A stretch of DNA of 64,000 nt from Euonymus europaeus (taxonomy: Eukaryota; Streptophyta; Magnoliopsida; Celastrales; Celastraceae), in the NCBI GenBank assembly GCA_963580455.1, contig OY756962.1:14712001-14776000 (forward strand). Reading direction: 5' to 3'. This document shows positions 50,427-62,415 of this stretch, piece by piece. The notes under the pieces are model-generated. The model was given only the letters and a program-made list of their open reading frames with translations, searched no databases and was not told the DNA's origin. Within the stretch, counting starts at the first letter, position 1. Each line of letters opens with the position of its first letter. Made by a program: the position numbers and the translations under genes.

Positions 50427-50543
50427 GGATAAAACCGTTAAAAGCTCCAACATAGAGAGTTTATTGTTCTTCTATGTCAAATTTTACGAGTATAAGCTTC
50501 CAAGATTATTTCGATTCCAAATCACGAACTTTCTATGAGAAAT
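50427..50543 (+). repeat. 117-bp deleted monomer 4
   Basis: It starts ATAAATGGATAAAACC, where copies 1-3 have ACAAAGGGATAAAACC. It lies 5,078 bases after copy 3, about two units away. Confidence 0.92.
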
Positions 50544-52943
50544 GAACAAAACCGATAAAAGCTCCTCCATATAGAGAGTTGAGCAACTTCGGACCATCAA
50601 AGTTGCTCGGTGTACACTTTTTATTGTTCTTCTATGTTAAAATTTACGAGTATAAGCTTCCTAGATTATTTCGATGACAAAAAATGAACTTTTTACGACA
50701 AATGGAAAAAACCGTTAAAATCCCCTCCATAGAGAGAGTTGAGCAACTTCGAACCATCAAAGTTGCTCGATGTACACTTTTTATTGTTCTTCTATGTTAA
50801 ATTTTACGAGTATAAGCTTCCTAGATTATTTCGATGCCAAAAAATGAACTTTTTACGACAAATGGACAAAACCGTTAAAATCTCCTCCATAGAGAGAGTT
50901 GAGCAACTTCGGACCATCACAGTTGCTCGGTGTATACTTTTTATTGTTCTTCCATGTCAAATTTTATGAGTATAAGCTTCCAAGATTATTTCGATGACAA
51001 AACACCAACTTTTTATCACAAATGGACAAAACCGTTAAAATCTCCTACATAGAGAGAGTTGAGCAACTTCGGACGAACAAAGTTGCTTGGGATAAACTTT
51101 TTATTGTTCTTCTTTGTCAAATTTTATGAGTATAAGCTTCCTAGATTATTTCGATGCTAAAACACCATTTTTCTATGACAAATGGACAAAACTGTTAAAA
51201 GCCCCTCCATAGAGATAGTTGAGCAACTTCGGACCATCACAGTTGCTCGGTGTACACTTTTTATTGTTCTTCTATGTCAAATTTTACGAGTATAAGCTTC
51301 CAAGATTACTTCGATGCTAAAACACCAACTTTTTATCACAAATGGACAAAACCGTCAAAAGCTCCTCCATAGAGAGAGTTGAGCAACTTCGGACCAACAA
51401 AGTTGCTCGGGATACACTTTTTTATGTTCTTCTATGTCAAGTTTTACTAGTGTAAGCTTCCTAGATTATTTCGTTGCAAAAACACCATCTTTCTATGACA
51501 AATGGACAAAACCGTCAAATGCTCCTCCATAGAGAGAGTTGAGCAACTTCGGACCAACAAAGTTGCTCGGGATACACTTTTTATTGTTCTTCTATGTCAA
51601 ATTTTACGAGTGTAAGATTCCTAGAATATTTCGATGCTAAAACACCATCTTTCTATGACAAATGGACAAAACCGTTAAAAGCTCCTCCATAGAGAGAGTT
51701 GAGCAACTTCGGACCATCAAAGTTGCTCGGTGTACACTTTTTATTGTTCTTCTATGTCAAATTTTATGAGTATAAGCTTCCAAGATTATTTCGATTCCAA
51801 ATCACCAACTTTCTATGAGAAATGGACAAAACCGGTAAAAGCTCCTCCATATAAAGAGTTGAGCAACTTCGAACTAACTAAGTTGCTCAGGATACACTTT
51901 TTATTGTTCTTTTTTGTCAAATTTTACGAGTATAAGCTTCCTAGATTTTTTCGATGCTAAAACACTATCTTTCTGTGACAAATGGACAAAACCGTTAAAA
52001 GCCCCTCCATGGAGAGAGTTGAGCAACTTCGGACCATCAAAGTTGCTCGGTGTACACTTTTTTTTGTTCTTCTATGTCAAATTTTATGAGTATAAGCTTC
52101 CAAGATTATTTCGATGCCAAAACACCAACGTTTTATCACAAATGGACAAAACCGTTAAAATCTCCTACATAGAGAGAGTTGAGCAACTTCGGACCAACAA
52201 AGTTGCTCGGGATACACTTTTTATTGTTCTTCTTTGTCAAATTTTATGAGTATAAGCTTCGAAGATTATTTCGATGCTAAAACACCATCTTCCTATGACA
52301 AATGGACAAAACCGTTAAAAGCCCCTCCATAGAGAGAGTTGAGCAACTTCGGACCATCAAAGTTGCTCGGTGTACACTATTTATTGTTATTCTATGTTAA
52401 ATTTTATGAGTATAAGCTTCGTAGATTATTTCGATGACAAAAAATGAACTTTTTACGACAAATGGAAAAAACCGTTAAAATCCCCTCCATAGAGAGAGTT
52501 GAGCAACTTCGGACCATCAAAGTTGCGCGGTGTACACTTTTTATTGTTATTCCATGTCAAATTTTATGAGTATAAGCTTCCAAGATTATTTCGATTCCAA
52601 ATCACTAACTTTCTATGAGAAATAGACAAAACCGTTAAAAGCTCCTACATAGAGAGAGTTGAGCAACTTCGGACCAACAAAGTTGCTCGGGATATACTTT
52701 TTATTGTTCTTCTATGTCAAATTTTACGAGTATAAGCTTCCAAGATTACTTCGATGACAAAACACCAACTTTTAATCACAAATTGACAAAACCGTTAAAA
52801 GCTCCTCCTTAGAGAGAGTTGAGCAACTTCGGACCAACAAAGTTGCTCGGGATACACTTTTTATTGTTCATCTATGTCAAATTTTACGAGTATAAGCTTC
52901 CTAGATTATTTCGTTCCTAAAACACCATCTTTCTATGACAAAT
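50427..52943 (+). repeat. 2,517-bp HOR unit
   Basis: It has the same composition as the 2,516-bp unit, but with an intact TATAAGCTTCC near 52,570, hence one base longer. The segment after TACACTTTTTTTTG has CAACGTTTTATC, where the others have CAACCGTTTTATC. Confidence 0.83.
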
Positions 52944-53060
52944 GGATAAAACCGTTAAAAGCTCCAACATAGAGAGTTTATTGTTCTTCTATGTTAAATT
53001 TTACGAGTATAAGCTTCCAAGATTATTTCGATTCCAAATCACGAACTTTCTATGAGAAAT
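52944..53060 (+). repeat. 117-bp deleted monomer 5, the last in the window
   Basis: The preceding tail is CGTTCCTAAAACACC, and after the deletion it reads CTATGTTAAATTTTACG. I saw no 43-base deletion monomer to the right. Confidence 0.92.
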
Positions 53061-53380
53061 GAACAAAACCGATAAAAGCTCCTCCATATAGAGAGTTGAG
53101 CAACTTCGGACCATCAAAGTTGCTCGGTGTACACTTTTTATTGTTCTTCTATGTTAAAATTTACGAGTTTAAGCTTCCTAGATTATTTCGATGACAAAAA
53201 ATGAACTTTTTACGACAAATGGACAAAACCGTTAAAATCTCCTCCATAGAGAGAGTTGAGCAACTTCGGACCATCACAGTTGCTCGGTGTACACTTTTTA
53301 TTGTTCTTCTATGTCAAATTTTATGAGTATAAGCTTCCAAGATTATTTCGATTCCAAATCACCAACTTTCTAAGAGAAAT

Positions 53381-53860
53381 AGACAAAACCGTTAAAAGCT
53401 CCTCCATAGAGAGACTTGAGCAACTTCGGACCATCACAGTTGCTCGGTGTACACTTTTTATTGTTCTTCTATGTCAATTTTTATGAGTATAAGCTTCCAA
53501 GATTATTTCGATTCCAAATCACCAACTTTCTATGAGAAATAGACAAAACCGTTAAAAGCTCCTCCATAGAGAGACTTGAGCAACTTCGGACCATCACAGT
53601 TGCTCGGTGTACACTTTTTATTGTTCTTCTATGTCAATTTTTATGAGTATAAGCTTCCAAGATTATTTCGATTCCAAATCACCAACTTTCTATGAGAAAT
53701 AGACAAAACCGTTAAAATCTCCTCCATAGAGAGAGTTGAGCAACTTCGGACCATCACAGTTGCTCGGTGTACACTTTTTATTGTTCTTCTATGTCAAATT
53801 TTATGAGTATAAGCTTCCAAGATTATTTCGATTCCAAATCACCAACTTTCTATGAGAAAT
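53381..53860 (+). repeat. Single-monomer (160-bp) expansion
   Basis: Three successive monomers, at 53,381, 53,541 and 53,701, are nearly the same, with 53,221 and 53,861 close relatives. The first two share the rare GAGACTTGAG and TATGTCAATTTTTATG changes and show no difference by eye in the head and middle. All have B tails in a row, unlike the alternating order elsewhere. Confidence 0.82.
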
Positions 53861-54290
53861 AGACAAAACCGTTAAAATCTCCTCTATAGAGAGAGTTGAG
53901 CAACGTCGGACCATCACAGTTGCTCGGGGTACACTTTTTATTGTTCTTGTATGTCAAATTTTACGAGTATAAGCTTTCAAGATTACTTCGATGCCAAAAC
54001 ACAAACTTTTTTCACAAATGGACAAAACCGTTAAAAGCTCCTCCATAGAGAGAGTTGAGCAACTTCGGACCAACAAAGTTGCTCGGTGTACACTTTTTAT
54101 TGTTCTTCTATGTCAAATTTTATGAGTATAAGCTTCCAAGATTATTTCGATTCCAAATCACCAACTTTATATGAGAAATGGACTAAACCGTTAAAAGCTC
54201 TTCCATAGACAGAGTTGAGCAACTTCGAACCAACAATGTTGCTCGTGATACACTTTTTATTGTTCTTCTATGTCAAATTTTACGAGTATA
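53861..54290 (+). repeat. Satellite segment with AACGTCGG and TTTTTTCACAAATGG marks
   Basis: It contains CAACGTCGGACC, CTCGGGGTACAC, TTCTTGTATGTC and a tail shortened by one base (CAAACTTTTTTCACAAATGG, near 54,010). The same combination returns at about 63,340-63,470 with CATAAATGG. Confidence 0.8.
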
Positions 54291-56058
54291 AGCTTCCTAG
54301 ATTATTTCGATGCTAAAACACCATTTTTCTATGACAAATGGACAAAACCGTTAAAAGCCCCTCCATAGAGATAGTTGAGCAACTTCGGACCATCACAGTT
54401 GCTCGGTGTACACTTTTTATTGTTCTTCTATGTCAAATTTTACGAGTATAAGCTTCCAAGATTACTTCGATGCTAAAACACCAACTTTTTATCACAAATG
54501 AACAAAACCGTCAAAAGCTCCTCCATAGAGAGAGTTGAGCAACTTCGGACCAACAAAGTTACTCGGGATACACTTTTTTATGTTCTTCTATGTCAAGTTT
54601 TACTAGTGTAAGCTTCCTAGATTATTTCGTTGCAAAAACACCATCTTTCTATGACAAATGGACAAAACCGTCAAAAGCTCCTCCATAGAGAGAGTTGAGC
54701 AACTTCGGACCAACAAGGTTGCACGGGATACACTTTTTATTGTTCTTCTATGTCAAATTTTACGAGTGTAAGATTCCTAGAATATTTCGATGCTAAAACA
54801 CCATCTTTCTATGACAAATGGACAAAACCGTTAAAAGCTCCTCCATAGAGAGAGTTGAGCAACTTCGGACCATCAAAGTTGCTCGGTGTACACTTTTTAT
54901 TGTTCTTCTATGTCAATTTTTATGAGTATAAGCTTCCAAGATTATTTCGATTCCAAATCACCAACTTTCTATGAGAAATGGACAAAACTGGTAAAAGCTC
55001 CTCCATAGAAAGAGTTGAGCAACTTCGAACTAACTAAGTTGCTCAGAATACACTTTTTATTGTTCTTTTTTGTCAAATTTTACGAGTATAAGCTTCCTAG
55101 ATTTTTTCGATGCTAAAACACTATCTTTCTGTGACAAATGGACAAAACCGTTAAAAGCCCCTCCATGGAAAGAGTTGAGCAACTTCGGACCATCAAAGTT
55201 GCTCGGTGTACATTTTTTTTTGTTCTTCTTTGTCAAATTTTATGAGTATAAGCTTCCAAGATTATTTCGATGCCAAAACACAACCGTTTTATCACAAATG
55301 GACAAAACCGTTAAAATCTCCTACATAGAGAGAGTTGAACAACTTCGGACCAACAAAGTTGCTCGGGATACACTTTTTATTGTTCTTCTTTGTCAAATTT
55401 TATGAGTATAAGCTTCGAAGATTATTTCGATGCTAAAACACCATCTTCCTATGACAAATGGACAAAACCGTTAAAAGCCCCTCCATAGAGAGAGTTGAGC
55501 AACTTCGGACCATCAAAGTTGCTCGGTGTACACTTTTTATTGTTATTCTATGTTAAATTTTATGAGTATAAGCTTCGTAGATTATTTCGATGCCGAAAAA
55601 TGAACTTTTTACGACAAATGGAAAAAACCGTTAAAATCCCCTCCATAGAGAGAGTTGAGCAACTTCGGACCATCAAAGTTGCTCGGTGTACACTTTTTAT
55701 TGTTATTCTATGTCAAATTTTATGAGTATAAGCTTCCAAGATTATTTCGATTCCAAATCACTAACTTTCTATGAGAAATAGACAAAACCGTTAAAAGCTC
55801 CTACATAGAGAGAGTTGAGCAACTTCGGACCAACAAAGTTGCTCGGGATATACTTTTTATTGTTCTTCTATGTCAAATTTTAAGAGTATAAGCTTCCAAG
55901 ATTACTTCGATGACAAAACACCAACTTTTAATCACAAATTGACAAAACCGTTAAAAGCTCCTCCTTAGAGAGAGTTGAGCAACTTCGGACCAACAAAGTT
56001 GCTCGGGATACACTTTTTATTGTTCATCTATGTCAAATTTTACGAGTATAAGCTTCCT
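54291..56058 (+). repeat. HOR segment resembling the right half of the 2.5-kb unit
   Basis: It repeats the order seen at 51,140-52,900: CATTTTTCTATG, TTTTACTAGTGTAAG, GTGTAAGATTCC, AACTAACTAAG, CCATGGA, TACATTTTTTTTTG, CATCTTCC, CCGAAAAATG and CAAATTGAC. The offset to the preceding unit is 3,156 and to the next 3,199. Confidence 0.78.
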
Positions 56059-56071
56059 AGATTATTTCGAT
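56059..56071 (+). other. Breakpoint that removes the 117-bp monomer
   Basis: TATAAGCTTCCTAGATTATTTCGA is followed by TTCCAAATCACC rather than TTCCTAAAACACC or GCTAAAACACC. The monomer that carried the 43-base deletion is skipped. The same fused form recurs near 59,260, 60,860 and 63,260, so it spread by later duplication. Confidence 0.78.
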
Positions 56072-59000
56072 TCCAAATCACCAACTTTCTATGAGAAATG
56101 AACAAAACCGATAAAAGCTCCTCCATATAGAGAGTTGAGCAACTTAGGACCATCAAAGTTGCTCGGTGTACACTTTTTATTGTTCTTCTATGTTAAAATT
56201 TACGAGTATAAGCTTCCTAGATTATTTCGATGACAAAAAATGAACTTTTTACGACAAATGGACAAAACCGTTAAAATCTCCTCCATAGAGAGAGTTGAGC
56301 AACTTCGGACCATCACAGTTGCTCGATGTACACTTTTTATTGTTCTTCTATGTCAAATTTTATGAGTATAAGCTTCCAAGATTATTTCGATTCCAAATCA
56401 CCAACTTTCTATGAGAAATAGACAAAACCGATAAAAGCTCCTCCATAGAGAGAGTTGAGCAACTTCGGACCATCACAGTTGCTCGGTGTACACTTTTTAT
56501 TGTTCTTCTATTTCAATTTTTATGAGTATAAGCTTCCAAGATTATTTCGATTCCAAATCACCAACTATCTATGAGAAATGGACAAAACCGTTAAAAGCTC
56601 CTCCATAGAGAGACTTGAGCAACTTCGAACAAAAATGTTGGTCGGGATACACTTTTTATTGTTATTCTTTGTCAAATTTTACGAGTACAAGCTTCCTAGA
56701 TTATTTCGATGCCAAAAAATGAACTTTTTACGACAAACGGACAAAACCGTTAAAATCTCCTCCATAGAGAGAGTTGAGCAACTTTGAACCAACAATGTTG
56801 CTCGGGATACACTTTTTATTGTTCTTCTATGTCAAATTTTATGAGTATAAGCTTCCAAGATTATTTCGATGCGAAAAAACGAACTTTTTACGACAAATGG
56901 ACAAAACCGTTAAAAGCTCCTCCATAGAGAGAGTTGAGAACTTCGGAACATCAAAGTTGCTCGGTGTACACTTTTTATTGTTCTTCTATGTCAAAATTTA
57001 TGAGTATAAGCTTCCAAGATTATTTCCATGCGAAAAAACGAACTTTTTACGACAAATGGACAAAACCGTTAAAAGCTCCTCCATAGAGAGAGTTGAGAAA
57101 CTTCGGAACATCAAAGTTGCTCGGTGTACACTTTTTATTGTTCTTCTATGTCAAATTTTACGAGTATAAGCTTCCTAGATTATGTCGATGCTAAAGCACC
57201 ATCTTTCTGTGACAAAATGGACAAAACCGTTAAAAGCGCCTCCATAGAGAGAGTTGAGCAACTTCGGACCATCAAAGTTGCTCGGTGTACACTTTATATT
57301 GTTCTTCCATGTCAAATTTTATGAGTATAAGCTTCCAAGATTATTTCGATGACAAAACACCAACTTTTTATCACAAATGGACAAAACCGTTAAAATCTCC
57401 TACATAGAGAGAGTTGAGAAACTTCGAACCATCAAAGTTGCTCGATGTACACTTTTTATTGTTCTTCTTTGTCAAATTTTATGAGTATAAGCTTCCTAGA
57501 ATATTTCGATGCTAAAACACCATTTTTCTATGACAAATGAACAAAACCGTTAAAAGCCCCTCCATAGAGATAGTTGAGCAACTTCGGACCATCACAGTTG
57601 CTCGGTGTACACTTTTTATTGTTCTTCTATGTCAACTTTTACGAGTATAAGCTTCCAAGATTAATTCGATGATAAAACACCAACTTTTTATCACAAATGG
57701 ACAAAACCGTCAAAAGCTCCTCCATAGAGAGAGTTGAGCAACTTCGGACCAACAAAGTTGCTCGGGATACACTTTTTTATGTTCTTCTATGTCAAGTTTT
57801 ACTAGTGTAAGCTTCGTAGATTATTTCGTTGCAAAAACACCATCTTTCTATGACAAACGGACAAAACCGTCAAATGCTCCTCCATAGAGAGAGTTGAGCA
57901 ACTTCGGACCAACAAAGTTGCTCGGGATACACTTTTTATTGTTCTTCTATGTCAAATTTTACGAGTGTAAGATTCGTAGAATATTTCGATGCTAAAACAC
58001 CATCTTTCTATGACAAATGGACAAAACCGTTAAAAGCTCCTCCATAGAGAGAGTTGAGCAACTTCGGACCATCAAAGTTGCTCGGTGTACACTTTTTATT
58101 GTTCTTCTATGTCAAATTTTATGAGTATAAGCTTCCAAGATTATTTCGATTCCAAATCACCAACTTTCTATGAGAAATGGACAAAACCGGTAAAAACTCC
58201 TCCATAGAAAGAGTTGAGCAACTTCGAACTAACTAAGTTGCTCAGGATACACTTTTTATTGTTCTTTTTTGTCAAATTTTACGAGTATAAGCTTCCTAGA
58301 TTTTTTCGATGCTAAAACACTATCTTTCTGTGACAAATGGACAAAACCGTTAAAAGCCCCTTCATGGAGAGAGTTGAGCAACTTCGGACCATCAAAGTTG
58401 CTCGGTGTACACTTTTTTTTGTTCTTCTATGTCAAATTTTATGAGTATAAGCTTCCAAGATTATTTCGATGCCAAAACACAACCGTTTTATCACAAATGG
58501 ACAAAACCGTTAAAATCTCCTACATAGAGAGAGTTGAACAACTTCGGACCAACAAAGTTGCTCGGGATACACTTTTTATTGTTCTTCTTTGTCAAATTTT
58601 ATGAGTATAAGCTTCGAAGATTATTTCGATGCTAAAACACCATCTTCCTATGACAAATGGACAAAACCATTAAAAGCCCCTCCATAGAGAGAGTTGAGCA
58701 ACTTCGGACCATCAAAGTTGCTCGGTGTACACTTTTTATTGTTATTCTATTTTAAATTTTATGAGTATAAGCTTCGTAGATTATTTCGATGCCAAAAAAT
58801 GAACTTTTTACGACAAATGGAAAAAACCGTTAAAATCCCCTCCATAGAGAGAGTTGAGCAACTTCGGACCATCAAAGTTGCTCAGTGTACACTTTTTATT
58901 GTTATTCTATGTCAATTTTTATGAGTATAAGCTTCCAAGATTATTTCGATTCCAAATCACTAACTTTCTATGAGAAATAGACAAAACCGTTAAAATCTCC

Positions 59001-59215
59001 TACATAGAGAGAGTTGAGCAACTTCGGACCAACAAAGTTGCTCGGGATATACTTTTTATTGTTCTTCTATGTCAAATTTTAAGAGTATAAGCTTCCAAGA
59101 TTACTTCGATGACAAAACACCAACTTTTAATCACAAATTGACAAAACCGTTAAAAGCTCCTCCTTAGAGAGAGTTGAGCAACTTCGGACCAACAAAGTTG
59201 CTCGGGATACACTTT
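56072..59215 (+). repeat. ~3.2-kb HOR segment
   Basis: It pairs with the preceding segment at an offset of 3,199 (55,070 with 58,269; 55,495 with 58,694). Its left part includes a monomer with GTTGAGAACTTCGG (one base lost near 56,938) and two GATGCGAAAAAACGAAC / CATGCGAAAAAACGAAC tails not seen elsewhere. The base loss lengthens one open frame to 131 codons. Confidence 0.76.
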
Positions 59216-60815
59216 TTATTGTTCATCTATGTCAAATTTTACGAGTATAAGCTTCCTAGATTATTTCGATTCCAAATCACCAACTTTCTATGAGAAATGA
59301 ACAAAACCGATAAAAGCTCCTCCATATAGAGAGTTGAGCAACTTCGGACCATCAAAGTTGCTCGGTGTACACTTTTTATTGTTCTTCTATGTTAAAATTT
59401 ACGAGTATAGGCTTCCTAGATTATTTCGATGACAAAAAATGAACTTTTTACGACAAATGGACAAAACCGTTAAAATCTCCTCCATAGAGAGAGTTGAGCA
59501 ACTTCGGACTATCACAGTTGCTCGGTGTACACTTTTTATTGTTCTTCTATGTCAAATTTTATGAGTATAAGCTTCCAAGATTATTTCGATTCCAAATCAC
59601 CAACTTTCTATGAGAAATAGACAAAACCGATAAAAGCTCCTCCATAGAGAGAGTTGAGCAACTTCGGACCATCACAGTTGCTCGGTGTACACTTTTTATT
59701 GTTCTTCTATTTCAATTTTTATGAGTATAAGCTTCCAAGATTATTTCGATTCCAAATCACCAACTTTCTATGAGAAATAGACAAAACCGTTAAAAGCTCC
59801 TCCATAGAGAGAGTTGAGCAACTTCGAACCATCAAAGTTGCTCGATGTACACTTTTTATTGTTCTTCTTTTTCAAATTTTATGAGTATAAGCTTCCTAGA
59901 TTATTTCGATGCTAAAACACCATTTTTCTATGACAAATGGACAAAACCGTTAAAAGCCCCTCCATAGAGATAGTTGAGCAACTTCGGACCATCACAGTTG
60001 CTCGGTGTACACTTTTTATTGTTCTTCTATGTCAAATTTTACGAGTATAAGCTTCCAAGATTACTTCGATGCTAAAACACCAACTTTTTATCACAAATGG
60101 ACAAAACCGTCAAAAGCTCCTCCATAGAGAGAGTTGAGCAACTTCGGACCAACAAAGTTGCTCGTGATACACTTTTTTATGTTCTTCTATGTCAAGTTTT
60201 ACTAGTGTAAGCTTCCTAGATTATTTCGTTGCAAAAACACCATCTTTCTATGACAAATGGACAAAACCGTCAAAAGCTCCTCCATAGAGAGAGTTGAGCA
60301 ACTTCGGACCAACAAAGTTGCTCGGAATACACTTTTTATTGTTCTTCTATGTCAAATTTTACGAGTGTGAGATTCCTAGAATATTTCGATGCTAAAACAC
60401 CATCTTTCTATGACAAATGGACAAAACCGTTAAAAGCTCCTCCATAGAGAGAGTTGAGCAACTTCGAACCATCAAAGTTGCTCGGTGTACACTTTTTATT
60501 GTTCTTCTATGTCAAATTTTATGAGTATAAGCTTCCAAGATTATTTCGATTCCAAATCACCAACTTTCTATGAGAAATGGACAAAACCGGTAAAAGCTCC
60601 TCCATAGAAAGAGTTCAGCAACTTCGAACTAACTAAGTTGCTCAGGATACACTTTTTATTGTTCTTTTTTGTCAAATTTTACGAGTATAAGCTTCCTAGA
60701 TTTTTTCGATGCTAAAACACTATCTTTCTGTGACAAATGGACAAAACCGTTAAAAGCCCCTCCATGGAGAGAGTTGAGCAACTTCGGACCATCAAAGTTG
60801 CTCGGTGTACACTTT
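59216..60815 (+). repeat. 1,600-bp HOR, copy 1
   Basis: This unit is exactly ten full-length monomers. Marks are GTATAGGCTTCC (59,405), CTATTTCAATTTTTATG, TCTTTTTCAAATTTT, CTCGTGATAC, CTCGGAATAC and GTGTGAGATTCC. Each recurs 1,600 bases later. Confidence 0.86.
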
Positions 60816-60817
60816 TT
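60808..60817 (+). other. Junction between the two 1,600-bp copies
   Basis: The left parent reads CTCGGTGTACAC and the right parent TTATTGTTCATCTATGTAAAA. The shared bases between are the breakpoint interval. The right side matches 63,220-63,240, which also has GTAAAATTTT, better than 59,220-59,240. Confidence 0.78.
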
Positions 60818-62415
60818 ATTGTTCATCTATGTAAAATTTTACGAGTATAAGCTTCCTAGATTATTTCGATTCCAAATCACCAACTTTCTATGAGAAATGA
60901 ACAAAACCGATAAAAGCTCCTCCATATAGAGAGTTGAGCAACTTCGGACCATCAAAGTTGCTCGGTGTACACTTTTTATTGTTCTTCTATGTTAAAATTT
61001 ACGAGTATAGGCTTCCTAGATTATTTCGATGACAAAAAATGAACTTTTTACGACAAATGGACAAAACCGTTAAAATCTCCTCCATAGAGAGAGTTGAGCA
61101 ACTTCGAACTATCACAGTTGCTCGGTGTACACTTTTTATTGTTCTTCTATGTCAAATTTTATGAGTATAAGCTTCCAAGATTATTTCGATTCCAAATCAC
61201 CAACTTTCTATGAGAAATAGACAAAACCGATAAAAGCTCCTCCATAGAGAGAGTTGAGCAACTTCGGACCATCACAGTTGCTCGGTGTACACTTTTTATT
61301 GTTCTTCTATTTCAATTTTTATGAGTATAAGCTTCCAAGATTATTTCGATTCCAAATCACCAACTTTCTATGAGAAATAGACAAAACCGTTAAAAGCTCC
61401 TCCATAGAGAGAGTTGAGCAACTTCGAACCATCAAAGTTGCTCGATGTACACTTTTTATTGTTCTTCTTTTTCAAATTTTATGAGTATAAGCTTCCTAGA
61501 TTATTTCGATGCTAAAACACCATTTTTCTATGACAAATGGACAAAACCGTTAAAAGCCCCTCCATAGAGATAGTTGAGCAACTTCGGACCATCACAGTTG
61601 CTCGGTGTACACTTTTTATTGTTCTTCTATGTCAAATTTTACGAGTATAAGCTTCCAAGATTACTTCGATGCTAAAACACCAACTTTTTATCACAAATGG
61701 ACAAAACCGTCAAAAGCTCCTCCATAGAGAGAGTTGAGCAACTTCGGACCAACAAAGTTGCTCGTGATACACTTTTTTATGTTCTTCTATGTCAAGTTTT
61801 ACTAGTGTAAGCTTCCTAGATTATTTCGTTGCAAAAACACCATCTTTCTATGACAAATGGACAAAACCGTCAAAAGCTCCTCCATAGAGAGAGTTGAGCA
61901 ACTTCGGACCAACAAAGTTGCTCGGAATACACTTTTTATTGTTCTTCTATGTCAAATTTTACGAGTGTGAGATTCCTAGAATATTTCGATGCTAAAACAC
62001 CATCTTTCTATGACAAATGGACAAAACCGTTAAAAGCTCCTCCATAGAGAGAGTTGAGCAACTTCGAACCATCAAAGTTGCTCGGTGTACACTTTTTATT
62101 GTTCTTCTATGTCAAATTTTATGAGTATAAGCTTCCAAGATTATTTCGATTCCAAATCACCAACTTTCTATGAGAAATGGACAAAACCGGTAAAAGCTCC
62201 TCCATAGAAAGAGTTCAGCAACTTCGAACTAACTAAGTTGCTCAGGATACACTTTTTATTGTTCTTTTTTGTCAAATTTTACGAGTATAAGCTTCCTAGA
62301 TTTTTTCGATGCTAAAACACTATCTTTCTGTGACAAATGGACAAAACCGTTAAAAGCCCCTCCATGGAGAGAGTTGAGCAACTTCGGACCATCAAAGTTG
62401 CTCGGTGTACACTTT
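60816..62415 (+). repeat. 1,600-bp HOR, copy 2
   Basis: Very close to copy 1. Differences I saw are CTATGTAAAATTTTACG (60,829) for CTATGTCAAATTTTACG and TTCGAACTATCAC (61,106) for TTCGGACTATCAC. The TACACTTTTTTTTG block after it continues into sequence that copy 1 does not have. Confidence 0.86.

Noticed and set aside
56774..57169. 131-codon open frame, the longest in the window
   Set aside because: It is translated satellite with an internal repeat at the monomer period. It is created by one base loss in one copy. No codon bias, start context or homology supports a gene.
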